Source: Gordonia alkaliphila
GTDB taxonomy: Bacteria > Actinomycetota > Actinomycetes > Mycobacteriales > Mycobacteriaceae
NCBI RefSeq assembly: GCF_023017165.1
Contig: NZ_JALKBW010000001.1
Coordinates: 1,736,001-1,800,000, forward strand
Direction: 5' to 3'
Length of the DNA: 64,000 nt
Shown: piece after piece, positions 1 through 12,162 of the stretch
Position numbering within the stretch: position 1 is the stretch's first letter
How the letters are laid out: every line of letters begins with the position of its first letter
Position numbers and translations under genes: made by a program
The notes under the pieces: model-generated
What the model was told of the DNA's origin: nothing
What the model saw: only the letters and a program-made list of their open reading frames with translations
Database searches by the model: none

Positions 1-1254
1 TAGGAACTCGACGATCGCGGAGGCGAACACCTGGTTGTCGTCGCCGGCGACCATGTGTCCGGCCTCGCTGACGTCGGCCACGTCGGCGTGCGGGATCAGC
101 GTGCGCATCGAGTCGATACCCTCCTGCGAGACCACGTCCGACTGCCCGCCGCGCACCAACAGGGTGGGGACGGTGACCGCCCGTGAGGCCTCGCTCAGCA
201 CCTCGACGTCGGTGATGCGGGTTTCGTCGCCGCCCTGCAGGAACCGCGGATCCCAGTGCCAGTACCAGCGGCCGTCGGCGCGCTGGCGGACGTTCTTGGT
301 GAGGCCGCCGAGGTTGCGGGTGCGCTTGCGGCTGGGGTTGTAGGCGGCGATGGCGTCGGCCACGTCGTCGAGGGTGTCGAACCCGTCGATATGGGCGCCC
401 ATGAACTCCTTGATGCGGTCGATGCCCGCGGGCTCGACGTCGACGACGATGTCGACCAGCACCAGACCGGCGGCGACGTCGAGGTGGCGGCCGACGGTGT
501 TCAGGCCGGTGATGCCGCCGAGGGAGGCGCCCACGATCACCGGCTTGATCTCCAGCGCGTCGAGTGTCCCGAGGAGGTCTTCGGTGAACGCACCCACGGC
601 GTAGTCGGCGTCCTCGGGCCATGCGCTGTCGCCGTGTCCGCGCAGGTCCATGGTGTAGACGTCGTGCCCGAGCGCGGCGAGGCCCGCGGCGGCGCGGTTC
701 CACGAATGCCGCGTCTGGCCGCCGCCGTGGAGCATCAGGATCGGCGCGTGCGTGCCGTCGCCGGTCGACGCAGGCCACCGGTCGCCGGTGAGGGCGAGCG
801 CGCCCACCTCGATGGTGAACGTCTCGGCGGTGGGTGCGGTCGCGGTCGCACGGGGCCGCCCGGCCAGCCACTGCCGGATCTCGGCCAGGTAGGCCTGGAT
901 CTCCGGAAGGTCGACGTTCGGGAAACGGTCGGCGAGATGGTCGAGGAATACCGGGGAGAACGGGTCGCGCACCAGGTCGTCGATGTAGTGCCGGCGGATG
1001 ACGAGGGTCTGGAAGGTGTCTTCGAGGTAGTCCTCGATCCAGCGGGTCGCGCGGCGATCGGCGGCATCGTCGCTGCGCCACGTCGGGGGCACCTCGTCGA
1101 GAGTCGTGCCATCGAGCGGAAGGTGCAGGTACTCGTCGCCGTCGTCCAGGGTGAGGCCGGTGTCGTCGAACACCACGATGTGGTCGGATCCGGTCATCCG
1201 GGTGATGGCGCCGTAGGCAGCGAGGCGACGCGCGACGTCGTCGAAGGTGTCCAT
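1..1254 (-). CDS. alpha/beta hydrolase, 3' end outside window
   Basis: An ATG at 1254 opens a frame that stays open to base 1 (418 codons seen), so the C-terminus is missing. Residues from about 170 look like an alpha/beta-hydrolase fold: an HGGGQ oxyanion-hole motif, the nucleophile elbow GASLGG, and a late EAGHM segment carrying the catalytic His. The first ~150 residues are a separate, mostly acidic region that I do not recognise. Serine esterases and epoxide-hydrolase-like enzymes share this fold, so the substrate is unknown. The gene is divergent from the DUF305 lipoprotein gene to its right. Confidence 0.8.
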   Translation of the reverse strand, partial: MDTFDDVARRLAAYGAITRMTGSDHIVVFDDTGLTLDDGDEYLHLPLDGTTLDEVPPTWRSDDAADRRATRWIEDYLEDTFQTLVIRRHYIDDLVRDPFSPVFLDHLADRFPNVDLPEIQAYLAEIRQWLAGRPRATATAPTAETFTIEVGALALTGDRWPASTGDGTHAPILMLHGGGQTRHSWNRAAAGLAALGHDVYTMDLRGHGDSAWPEDADYAVGAFTEDLLGTLDALEIKPVIVGASLGGITGLNTVGRHLDVAAGLVLVDIVVDVEPAGIDRIKEFMGAHIDGFDTLDDVADAIAAYNPSRKRTRNLGGLTKNVRQRADGRWYWHWDPRFLQGGDETRITDVEVLSEASRAVTVPTLLVRGGQSDVVSQEGIDSMRTLIPHADVADVSEAGHMVAGDDNQVFASAIVEFL

Positions 1255-1328
1255 TCTTCGAGGCTAACCTGTGCCGTCGGCGGCCGATCATCGCCGCCCG
1301 AACCGGGAGGTTTCGCGGTGATCGGCGG

Positions 1329-1344
1329 GATCTTGAGGTAATCC
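1329..1344 (+). promoter_or_regulatory. 16-bp motif shared with the copper-type response-regulator promoter
   Basis: GATCTTGAGGTAATCC lies about 100 bp before the DUF305 lipoprotein start. It matches 15 of 16 bases at 14111-14126, just upstream of the response regulator next to cueP. Inferred to be a binding site for that OmpR-type regulator. Confidence 0.5.
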
Positions 1345-1445
1345 AGAGGAACTGCGCGGGCAATGTGCGCCTCGGGCGGGCAGGGTGGAGGAGTACGCGG
1401 AAATCGATCCGCACCAAAGTTGTCGAAAGTCGAGGAACAGGACTC

Positions 1446-2102
1446 ATGAACATTCGCCGCTATTCCGTTGCCGCCGCCTCCACCGCCGGTGTCGCCGCAG
1501 TGCTGCTGCTGGCCGGCTGCTCGTCCGACGACTCCACCGCCGACGGTCAGCATCACGGCGGCGCGGCGTCGTCGGCCGCCACCACTGGCTCGGCGCAGAA
1601 CTCACAGGTCAACGATGCGGACAAGATGTTCGCCGAGATGATGATTCCGCACCACGAGCAGGCCGTCGAGATGTCGGACATCATGCTGGCCAAGACCGAC
1701 ATCGACCCGCGCGTGACCGAACTGGCTCGCCAGATCAAGGCCGCGCAGGGCCCGGAGATCGAGACCATGCAGGGCTGGCTCAAGGAGTGGGGGGTGTCCG
1801 ATGACTCCGCCGGCGACCACGACATGGGTACCCACGACATGAGCGGGGATCACGACATGAGCGAGATGGACGGCATGCTGAGCGCCGATCAGATGCAGGC
1901 ACTGAAGGACGCGACCGGTGTCGAGGCCTCGCGGCTGTTCCTCGAAGGGATGATCGAGCACCACGAGGGCGCCGTCGACATGGCGAACGATGAGCTGAAG
2001 GACGGCGTGAACCCGGACGCGAAGGCGCTCGCGCAGCAGGTGATCACTACGCAGAACGCAGAGATCGAGACGATGCGGGGCCTGCTGACGTCGCTCCAGT
2101 AG
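1446..2102 (+). CDS. DUF305 lipoprotein, probable copper-stress protein
   Basis: This 218-residue protein has a lipoprotein signal peptide with the lipobox LAGC (Cys25), so it should be anchored outside the membrane. It carries the paired DUF305 signatures HHEQAVEMSD (from His69) and HHEGAVDMAN (from His172). Between them, residues ~122-146 are rich in His, Met and Asp, a composition typical of metal-binding segments. DUF305 proteins are often found with copper-handling genes. The ATG at 1446 is chosen because the signal peptide starts there; upstream in-frame codons are not protein-like. The regulatory motif at 1329-1344 ties it to the cueP/two-component operon at 11.7-14.1 kb. The copper role is inferred. 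Confidence 0.85.
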   Translation: MNIRRYSVAAASTAGVAAVLLLAGCSSDDSTADGQHHGGAASSAATTGSAQNSQVNDADKMFAEMMIPHHEQAVEMSDIMLAKTDIDPRVTELARQIKAAQGPEIETMQGWLKEWGVSDDSAGDHDMGTHDMSGDHDMSEMDGMLSADQMQALKDATGVEASRLFLEGMIEHHEGAVDMANDELKDGVNPDAKALAQQVITTQNAEIETMRGLLTSLQ

Positions 2103-2379
2103 CGGCGGACGCGACCGCTCCGGTGTCGATCCTCAACCGACACAAGGGCTACCCGCACCTCACGGGCACCCTGACCCCGTCGGCACAAAGGCGGCAGCCG
2201 ACCACAAAGGCGACAGTCGGCACCAGAGGAGGCAGCCGGGGCAGCCGCCTTGGGGCGGACTGCCGCGGACGTGGGGAACTGCCGCCTTTGCGCCGGAGGT
2301 CGACGGTGGCCGCGTCGATGGAGACGTCGCCCTCGGAGGCCAGGTCGGCCACGGCCTCGGCCGCGCTCACGAGTTCGAA
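2103..2379. other. intergenic stretch with imperfect inverted repeat
   Basis: No convincing gene. A 15-base imperfect inverted repeat (2183-2197 and 2279-2293, one mismatch, core AAAGGCGGCAG) encloses about 80 bp. The part at ~2290-2375 has a codon-like composition on the minus strand, but no start or family match could be assigned; it may be an old gene remnant. Confidence 0.4.
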
Positions 2380-2456
2380 CGGTAAAACAACGGCGTCCTG
2401 GCGGTCACCGATGGCATATATGCATTGGTGACGCTCAGGACGCCGTTGTTTTACCG
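2380..2456. terminator. long palindrome, probable bidirectional terminator
   Basis: Arms 2380-2400 and 2436-2456 are a perfect 21-bp inverted repeat. The 35-base interior is itself nearly palindromic (GTCACC...GGTGAC around CATATATG). The outer stem is A/T rich (TTGTTTTA when transcribed in either direction) and lies between convergent genes, which fits a two-way intrinsic terminator. A small palindromic mobile repeat is the alternative. Confidence 0.6.
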
Positions 2457-2473
2457 ATGAGGTCAAAGACCGG

Positions 2474-2863
2474 TCAGGCGGCGGCGCGCTCGGCCTGCAG
2501 CGGGCTGTCGTTCTCGGCGGTGACGGCCGCTGCCGCGGCGCTCGGGCGGTACAGCTCGTGGTAGGCGCTGATCCGGGCCGGGGTTTCGGTCGGCACCAGC
2601 AGGTGCGGGCTCGGGTGCGAGCCCTGGGCCTCGTTGTAGCGGTTGACCGTCGCCTGGTGGGCCATCGCCCACAGGGAGAGCACCAGCAGCACGGCCCACG
2701 CGGCGATCATCGCGGCGAGTTCGCCACCGCTGAACCAGCCGAACACGGGTCCGGCGATGAAGAGGGCGAGCAGGATGAACTGCGCCAACATCAGGACGTA
2801 ACCGATGAACAGGGGCATCACCTTGTCGGCGCGCTGACGAGTGACCGGCGTGGTCGAAGCCAT
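2474..2863 (-). CDS. small two-helix membrane protein
   Basis: This 129-residue protein has two predicted membrane helices (about residues 15-40 and 48-68) and a hydrophilic C-terminal tail ending in an Ala/Glu-rich stretch. I do not recognise the family. The ATG at 2863 is preceded by GGAGG (AACCTCC on the plus strand). The gene is divergent from the TetR regulator at 2969; the 105-bp gap holds a perfect palindrome (2889-2904), so it is probably the main target of that repressor. Many TetR partners are membrane efflux proteins, but at this length it is not a complete transporter of a known type. Confidence 0.75.
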   Translation of the reverse strand: MASTTPVTRQRADKVMPLFIGYVLMLAQFILLALFIAGPVFGWFSGGELAAMIAAWAVLLVLSLWAMAHQATVNRYNEAQGSHPSPHLLVPTETPARISAYHELYRPSAAAAAVTAENDSPLQAERAAA

Positions 2864-2888
2864 GAGAAAGAACCTCCAGAGGATTGAA

Positions 2889-2904
2889 ACGCTACATGTA
2901 GCGT
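2889..2904. promoter_or_regulatory. TetR operator candidate
   Basis: Perfect 16-bp palindrome ACGCTACATGTAGCGT in the divergent promoter region between the small membrane protein and the TetR gene. A half-site repeat (TGTAGCGT) follows at about 2919-2926. Confidence 0.7.
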
Positions 2905-2968
2905 AGCGATACGGTGGGTGTAGCGTCGAATCCCTGAGTTTTATTCCGCCGCACCTGCAGGAGGTCCC

Positions 2969-3523
2969 ATGGCGACCGTGCGTCCCAGCAGTGCGTCGAA
3001 GATCGCCGACGCCGCGCGCGAGTTGTTGCGCACCAAGGGGCCGTCCGCGGTCACCGTGGAACGCGTGGCCACCGAGGCCGGGGTGGCCCGGACGACGATC
3101 TATCGGCGCTTCGCCGATCGCCACGAACTGCTGACCGACGCATTGCGCGAACTGGCTGATCCGCCGGGCCCCGATGAGCACGACATCTCCGGGGAGGGTC
3201 GACTGCGCTGGGTGGCGGAGCATGCCGCGGCCATGGTGCTGGACGGGATCGGCTTCGGCGGATCCGGCGCCGTGCTCGACAACGCCGACCCCGCCTTCAC
3301 CGCCACCCTCCGCGCGGTGTTGCAGGAGCACTGGCGGGCGCTGGCCGAGGAGTTGGAGGCCGGGGTGGCCGACGGCTCGCTGCACTTGCACGGTGAGGCC
3401 GGGACCGTGGTCGACTCGATCATCGGCGCGCTCCTGGCCGAGTACGGCCGCACCGGCACGATCACCGACGACTGGGCCGACCGCATGGTGGCCCTCCACC
3501 GCGGCCTCATCGTCGACAGCTGA
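2969..3523 (+). CDS. TetR-family transcriptional regulator
   Basis: This 184-residue protein has an N-terminal TetR helix-turn-helix (about residues 10-55, with the recognition-helix motif ARTTIYRRFADR) and a helical ligand-binding C-terminal domain. The ATG at 2969 follows GGAGGT at the right spacing. It is divergent from the small membrane protein and very likely represses it, and itself, through the palindrome at 2889-2904. The ligand is unknown. Confidence 0.9.
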   Translation: MATVRPSSASKIADAARELLRTKGPSAVTVERVATEAGVARTTIYRRFADRHELLTDALRELADPPGPDEHDISGEGRLRWVAEHAAAMVLDGIGFGGSGAVLDNADPAFTATLRAVLQEHWRALAEELEAGVADGSLHLHGEAGTVVDSIIGALLAEYGRTGTITDDWADRMVALHRGLIVDS

Positions 3524-3531
3524 GTCACGCT

Positions 3532-3592
3532 GGCTGCAGCTCGTCGAAGCCACTTCCCGACCGGCTGAGCTCGTCGAAGCACCTCCCGCCCG
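3532..3592. repeat. two tandem copies of a ~30-bp intergenic repeat
   Basis: Two adjacent units of about 30 bp share the core AGCTCGTCGAAGC (3532-3562 and 3563-3592). Short repeats with a CGACGAGCT core are scattered between genes in many actinobacteria. No function can be assigned here. Confidence 0.6.
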
Positions 3593-3690
3593 GCCCGACC
3601 GCGGCCACGACAGGACCGCGTCAAAAGCTGACCCGTCCGCGTATGGATTCCGTTAAGGACTCTGGCGCGCCCCGCTCTCGGAGGACGAGC

Positions 3691-3727
3691 GTGGGATTCG
3701 CGGCCGCAGGGTGCGGCCGCGACCCAC
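3691..3727 (+). other. strong hairpin in the kdp leader
   Basis: An 11-bp perfect stem (3698-3708 with 3712-3722, loop GGG) is extended by GTGGG/CCCAC (3691-3695 with 3723-3727). It ends about 5 bases before the ribosome-binding site of the first kdp ORF, so it could be an RNA control element or a block to read-through. It does not resemble a known riboswitch. Confidence 0.5.
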
Positions 3728-3746
3728 CCCTGGGAGGTGTGCCGGC

Positions 3747-3839
3747 ATGGCCGACATTGTGATGATCGTGCTCGCGATCGCGGCGACAGGCTGCGGCCTG
3801 ATGGCCGTCCGCGGACTCGACGGATGGTCGCGGCGATGA
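3747..3839 (+). CDS. 30-residue membrane ORF leading the kdp operon
   Basis: The ATG at 3747 follows GGGAGG and opens a 30-codon ORF with one hydrophobic helix (about residues 3-21) and a short basic tail ending DGWSRR. Its TGA (3837-3839) overlaps the ATG of kdpF (3836-3838) in an ATGA arrangement, which implies translational coupling. The predicted topology resembles KdpF itself. I infer a small membrane component or a leader that controls kdpF translation. Its shortness is the main doubt. Confidence 0.6.
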   Translation: MADIVMIVLAIAATGCGLMAVRGLDGWSRR

Positions 3840-3934
3840 CGCTCGCAGGCACGGTGACCGTGCTTCTCGTAGTGATCGCCGCGGCGACCGCCGGATACCT
3901 GTTGATCGCGCTCATCGCGCCGGATCGGTTCTGA
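3836..3934 (+). CDS. kdpF: KdpF, small stabilising subunit of the Kdp K+ pump
   Basis: A 32-residue single-helix protein (an in-frame ATG at 3824 is an alternative start). The motif GYLLIALIAPDRF at the C-terminus is typical of KdpF, which stabilises the KdpABC complex in the membrane. It overlaps the small upstream ORF by 4 bases and stops one base before kdpA. Confidence 0.85.
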   Translation: MTLAGTVTVLLVVIAAATAGYLLIALIAPDRF

Positions 3935-3935
3935 C

Positions 3936-5719
3936 ATGACAGAGACCACCGCCGGACTCCTTCAACTGGGCGCGCTGCTCGCGGTGCTCGCGCTCGTCTA
4001 CGTACCCTTCGGCGACTACCTCGCCGCGGTCTTCCGCTCCCGCCGCCACCTCGCCCCCGAACGCGGTCTGTATCGCCTCGCGCGCATCGACCCCGACGCC
4101 GGGCAGACGTGGCGCGCCTACGCGACCAGCGTCCTGGGCTTCTCCTTCGCCGCGATCGTGCTGCTCTACGCCCTGCAACGACTGCAGGGTGTGCTCCCCT
4201 GGAACGACAGCAAGCCCGGCGTGACGCCGGCGATGGCCTTCAACACGGCGATCTCGTTCGTCACCAACACCAACTGGCAGTCGTACTCGCCGGAGACCAC
4301 GGTCAGCAACCTGACTCAGATGCTGGGCTTCGCGGTGCAGAACTTCCTGTCCGCCGCGGTCGGGCTGGCGGTGGCCGTCGCGCTGATCCGCGGCTTGATC
4401 GCGCGGAACGGCAACGGCCTGCTCGGCAACTTCTGGGTGGACCTGGTGCGCGGCACGCTGCGCGTGCTGCTGCCGGTGGCGATCCTGATCGCCGGGATCC
4501 TCCTGCTGCAGGGTGCGGTGCAGTCGTGGCATACCGGTGTCGGTTACACGCTGCTCGACGGCCGGTCGCAGGCGAGCCCGCTGGGCCCGTTCGCCAGCCA
4601 GGAGGCCATCAAGGTCCTCGGCACCAACGGCGGCGGCACCTTCGGCGCCAACTCGGCGCACCCCTTCTCCAACCCGACCCCGCTGACCAACGTGGTGCAG
4701 GTCTTCGCGATCCTGCTGATCCCGGTCTGCCTCACCCGCGCCTACGGCACGATGGTCGGTGACCGTCGCCAGGGCCTCACCTTGCTCGCCGTGATGGCGA
4801 CCCTGTGGGCCGGACTGCTGGCAGGCGTCTGGTTCCTGCAATCGCGGACCAGCGGCATCGCCGCGGTGGCCGCGGGTGCGAACACGGAGGGCACCGAACT
4901 CCGCTTCGGGGTACCGGGCACCTCGTTGTTCGCGGTCAGCACCACCGGCACCTCCACCGGTGCGGTCAACGCCGCGCACGACAGCCTGTCCCCGGGCGCC
5001 GGCGGCGCGGTGCTGTGGAACATGCTCCTCGGCGAGGTCGCACCGGGCGGCGTCGGCTCGGGCCTCTACGGAATCCTGATTCTGGCGACGATCACCGTCT
5101 TCCTCGGCGGCCTCCTGGTGGGGCGCACCCCGGAGATCCTGGGTAAGAAGGTCGGTCGGCGGGAGATCACCGTCGCCGTTCTGTCCGTACTAGTGATGCC
5201 GACGCTGGTCCTGGCCGGCACCTCGCTGACCCTCGCCACCGGAGCGAGCACCGGGCACTTCACCGAGGACGGACCGCCGGGCAGCCCCGTCGCGGTGCAC
5301 GGCTTCACCGAGGTGCTCTATGCCTACGCGTCGACCGCCAACAACAACGGCAGCGCCTTCGGTGGCCTGATCGTGACCAGCGACTGGTTCCAGGTGTCCC
5401 TCGGCCTCGTCATGTACTTCGGTAGGTTCCTGCCGATCGTGCTGGTGCTGGCCCTGGCCGGGATGTTCGCACGCCAGAAACCGCGCGACGACGATCCGGT
5501 GGCCGAGGTCGAGGCCGAGGCCTTGGTGTCGTCGGTGGCCGACGAGCCACTGGACTCTCGGGCGCCGCAGCTCCTGCAGGCGCCGGCCCCGTCGGACGCC
5601 GGCGTGCTGCCCACCTCCGGACCCCTGTTCGGCGCGCTGCTGTTGGGCACCACCCTGCTGATCGCCGGACTCACCTTCCTCCCCGCGCTCGCGCTGGGAC
5701 CCATCGCGGAGGCCCTTCT

Positions 5720-5723
<4 letters not shown>
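3936..5723 (+). CDS. kdpA: KdpA, K+-channel-like subunit of the Kdp ATPase
   Basis: KdpA binds and translocates K+ in the high-affinity KdpFABC pump. The four selectivity-filter loops of the superfamily of K+ transporters are visible: TNTNWQ (about residues 110-115), [24 protein letters not shown] and NNNGSAFGG. About ten membrane helices are predicted. At 595 residues it is longer than the usual ~555-560; the excess is an acidic loop before the last helix (about residues 510-565) that looks specific to this lineage. It overlaps kdpB by 4 bases. Confidence 0.97.
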
Positions 5724-7858
<2,135 letters not shown>

Positions 7859-7862
7859 GTCC

Positions 7863-8489
7863 ATGAAGACTCTGCTGCGCGGTTTCGGCCGCCAACTATT
7901 GGTGGGTGCGACGATCCTGCTCGCGTTCACCGCGGTCCTCGGCATCGGTTATCCGGTGCTCGTGTGGGGGATGTCGCGCACGGTCGCCGAATCGGCCGAC
8001 GGCGCGGTGGTCTACGACGCCGCCGGCTGCCCGGTGGGCTCGGCGCTGATCGGCGTCGACCTGGAACCTGCTGCCGGGCAACCGGATCCGTTCCTGCACG
8101 GCCGTCCCTCCGGTGATCCGGCGGTGTCCGGGGCGTCGAACCTGGGACCCAACAGTCCACAGCTGCGCGATCTGGTGAACGAACGACGTGCGACGATCGC
8201 GGCACGCGAAGGCGTCGACCCCGCGGCCGTGCCTGCCGATGCGGTCACCGGTTCGGGTTCGGGCCTGGATCCGAACATCTCGCCGGCCTATGCGGCCCTG
8301 CAGATCCCGCGGTTGGCCCGCACCAACGGCATGACCGTCGAGCAGGTGCGCGCGATCGTCGACCGCAACACCGCGGGGCGCCAGCTCGGCGTCCTCGGTG
8401 CCCCGCGCGTAAACGTGCGGCAGGTGAACCTCGACCTGGGGCACCGGGCCCCCGCGTGCTCCGCTCAGTCGGAGCCGCGTGGCCGATAG
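7863..8489 (+). CDS. kdpC: KdpC subunit of the Kdp ATPase
   Basis: A 208-residue protein with one N-terminal membrane helix (about residues 12-35) followed by the typical periplasmic-type domain, including GRPSGDP, SGSGLDPNISPAYA and the Arg-rich NTAGRQLGVLG segment. KdpC is needed for assembly and ATP affinity of KdpFABC. It starts 4 bases after the kdpB stop. Confidence 0.96.
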   Translation: MKTLLRGFGRQLLVGATILLAFTAVLGIGYPVLVWGMSRTVAESADGAVVYDAAGCPVGSALIGVDLEPAAGQPDPFLHGRPSGDPAVSGASNLGPNSPQLRDLVNERRATIAAREGVDPAAVPADAVTGSGSGLDPNISPAYAALQIPRLARTNGMTVEQVRAIVDRNTAGRQLGVLGAPRVNVRQVNLDLGHRAPACSAQSEPRGR

Positions 8490-11027
8490 GATCGACGGGA
8501 TGGAGGCGCAGGCGCCGGCGCGCGGACAGTTCGAGGTGTTCCTCGGCTGTGCCCCGGGGGTGGGCAAGACCTTCGAGATGCTCGATCACGCGCAGAACCT
8601 GCTGGCCGACGGCGTGGACGTGGTGATCGGCATCGTCGAATCGCACGGGCGCTCGGCCACCGAAGCGATGACCGAGGGCCTCGAGATCGTCCCCCGCCGG
8701 GCCTATCCGCACCGCGACGTGGTGCTCGAGGAGATGGACCTCGACGCCGTGCTGGCGCGCCGCCCGCAGGTGGTGCTCGTCGACGAACTGGCGCACACCA
8801 ACGCCCCCGGCATGCGCCACGGGAAACGTTGGCAGGACATCGAGGAGCTGTGCGCGGCCGGGATCGACGTCCTGTCGACGGTCAACATCCAGCACCTGGA
8901 GAGTCTGAACGACGTGGTCGCCCAGATCACCGGGGTGCCGCAGCAGGAGACGGTGCCCGACGACGTGGTGCGTCGCGCCGATCAGATCGAACTGGTCGAC
9001 ATCGAGCCGAGTGCGCTGCGTCGTCGACTCGCCGAGGGCCGCGTGTACGGCACCGACCGCGCCGAGGGGGCGCTCGCCAACTTCTTCCGGCAGGGCAACC
9101 TCACCGCGCTGCGGGAGTTGGCGCTGTTGTGGCTGGCCGATCGGGTGGACGAGAAGCTCGCCGACTATCGCGCGGCTAACGCGATCACCGAGACCTGGGA
9201 GGCGCGCGAGCGGGTCGTGGTGGCGGTGACCGGCGGGCCCGAGTCGGGCGCGCTGATCCGGCGTGCGCGGCGGATCGCGTCGCGGTCGAGCGCCGAGTTG
9301 CTGGTGGTGCGGGTGGCCCGCGGGGACGGTCTCGCCGACACGTCCGCGGATCTGGCGGGTTTGGGGCAGCTGGCCGCGGACTGCGGTGCGTCGCTGAGCA
9401 CCGTGGTCGGCGACGACGTGCCCGCCACGCTGCTGGAATTCGCGCGGGCGGTGAACGCGACCCAGCTGGTGCTGGGCACATCGCGGCGGCCGCGGTGGCG
9501 ACGGGTGCTCGACGAAGGCGTCGGCGCGGCGGTGGTCGGCGACAGCGGCCGGATCGACGTGCACATGGTCAACCATCCGGAGGCGTCCACGCGTCGGGCG
9601 CTCGACATTCGGGCGACCCGCCTGCATCGGCCGCTCACCTGGGTGTTGGCGCTGGCGATTCCCGCGCTGGTCACCGCCCTGATCGCCCCGGTGGACCGGT
9701 TTCTCTCGGTGGCCGGCGAGTCGTCGATGTTCCTCGTCGGCATTCTTGCGGTCGCGCTGCTCGGCGGTGTGGGACCGGCCGTGCTGTCGGCGGTGGCGTC
9801 CGGGCTGCTGCTCAACTTCTTCTACACCACGCCGCGGTACACCCTGGCCATCACCGACCCGGACAGCGTGGTGACCATCGTCGGCATGGCGGTGGCGGCG
9901 ATCGCGGTCGCGGTCCTGGTCGACTCGGCCGCGGTGCGGCGTCGGGAAGCGCGGCTGGCGGGCCGGGACGCGGAACTGCTCTCGATGTTTTCCAGCGCGG
10001 TGCTCGACGGCGCCGGCGCACCCGACCTGTTGGCGCGCGTCCGCGAGACCTATCAGCAGGACGCGGTGTCGGTGGTGCGGCTGGGCGGGGCCGCCCCGGA
10101 ACTGCGGGCAGCGGTGGGCGACGATCCGCCCGCGGCGCTGGGGGAGGCGACGACGGTGTGCGAGTCGTCCGGCGGCGGGTACGCGCTGCTGTTGCGCGGG
10201 CCAAAGGTGGCGGTGCCGGACCGGCGCGTGCTGTCGGCGGTGGCCAGTCAGGTGGCCGCGGCACTCGAGCGCGACCGCCTCGCCGCCGAGGCCGCTGAAG
10301 CCGACGAGCTGGCGCGCACCGACGAGTTGCGGCGGGCGCTGCTGGCCGCGGTGAGCCACGATCTGCGGACCCCGCTGGCGTCGGCGAAAGCCGCGGTGAG
10401 CAGCCTGCGCAGCCCGGACCTGTTCTTCGACGCCGAGGACACTGCCGAGCTGTTGGCCACCACCGAGGAGTCCATCGACCAGTTGACCGCGCTGGTGGGG
10501 AACCTGCTCGACTCGTCGCGGCTGGCTGCCGGGGTGGTCCGGCCGGTGCTGCGTCGTACGTATCTGCCCGAGGTGGTGCACCGGGTGCTGGCAGTCGTCG
10601 GCCGGCCCGAGCGGGTCGGTGCCGTCGAGTTCGCGTCGTCGTGGGCGTGCACCGACGCGGGCCTGCTGGAGCGGGCGCTGGCCAACCTTGTCGACAACGC
10701 GTACCGGCACGGCACCGGTCCGGTCGACGTGGTGACGACGCCCGCGGTCCGCGCCGACGGGGAGGCGCGCTGCCTGCTGCAGGTGATCGATCGCGGGCCC
10801 GGCATTCCGGCGGAGGAGCGCACCCGGATCTTCGCGCCGTTCCACCAGTACGGCGATCAGCGCGGCGGCGCCACCGGGGTGGGTCTCGGGCTCGCGGTGG
10901 CCAGCGGTTTCGTGTCGGCGCTCGGCGGCACGGTGGAAGCGCGGCAGACGCCCGGCGGCGGGACCACCATGGTGATCGACCTGCCGGTGGAGCCGCCGAG
11001 TATTGCACCGACGGGAGGGGAGGGGAC

Positions 11028-11031
<4 letters not shown>
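8479..11031 (+). CDS. kdpD: KdpD, sensor histidine kinase for K+/turgor
   Basis: This 850-residue kinase activates KdpE. The N-terminal KdpD domain has a Walker A motif, GCAPGVGKT (residues 23-31), and the Walker-B-like VLVDELAHTNAPG. A universal-stress-type domain follows, then four closely spaced helices (about residues 390-490, DUF4118), a HisKA domain with phospho-acceptor His627 in SHDLRTPL, and an ATPase domain with LANLVDNAYRHG. The GTG at 8479 overlaps kdpC by 11 bases; an ATG at 8500 that would avoid this is an alternative start. Confidence 0.96.
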
Positions 11032-11729
<698 letters not shown>

Positions 11730-11733
11730 GCGC

Positions 11734-12129
11734 TCACGCCGACACCAGGTGCAGTGTGGTGAGGCTGTGGAAGTGGCACTCGTGCGTCTGCGTCACGTAC
11801 GGGGCGAAGGAGACGTAGAAGGTGTCGGCGGGCAGCGGAAGCGTCACTTCCTGCCCTCCGTCGGACAGCACGAGTGCGGTGGGCCGGACCGACGCCATCA
11901 GGTCGGTGGGGCGCTCCGTGACCGGGGTCGCGTCGAGCTTGTCGATGATCTCCTGTGCGTCCAGACCGGCGAGTCCGTGATCGGCCAGGAAGGTCTCGGT
12001 ACTCGGTGCGGACGACGGCGCGGCGGTGTCGGTGTCGGAGCTGCCGCAGCCGACGAGCGCCACGGTCAGGGCGACCGCGGCGACGAGGGTCGCCAGCAGA
12101 CGTTTCGGTGAGCGCGGGATGGGGGACAT
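11734..12129 (-). CDS. cueP: CueP-like copper-binding lipoprotein
   Basis: A 131-residue lipoprotein with the lipobox LVGC (Cys28). The C-terminal signature THECHFHSLTT (residues 115-125) is the conserved metal-binding end of the CueP family, the periplasmic copper protein first studied in Salmonella. CueP handles Cu in the envelope and protects against copper stress. It lies downstream of a two-component pair on the same strand (33-bp gap), so the three genes probably form one copper-response operon. The family was assigned by motif memory, not by a search. Only 4 bp separate it from the convergent kdpE gene. Confidence 0.8.
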   Translation of the reverse strand: MSPIPRSPKRLLATLVAAVALTVALVGCGSSDTDTAAPSSAPSTETFLADHGLAGLDAQEIIDKLDATPVTERPTDLMASVRPTALVLSDGGQEVTLPLPADTFYVSFAPYVTQTHECHFHSLTTLHLVSA

Positions 12130-12162
12130 GGCGGGAGGGTTCCTCTCGTCGGTGGTGTGCGG

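Noticed and set aside
1194..1556. A minus-strand frame over the DUF305 promoter
   Set aside because: It overlaps two real genes' control region and the lipoprotein signal peptide and has no motif.
3640..3746. c-di-AMP (ydaO) riboswitch before kdp
   Set aside because: The leader is too short and the hairpin does not show the ydaO layout.
8245..10845. An ~870-codon open frame opposite kdpC/kdpD
   Set aside because: Composition is Arg/His/Gly-rich as in shadow frames; KdpC and KdpD motifs on the other strand explain the sequence.
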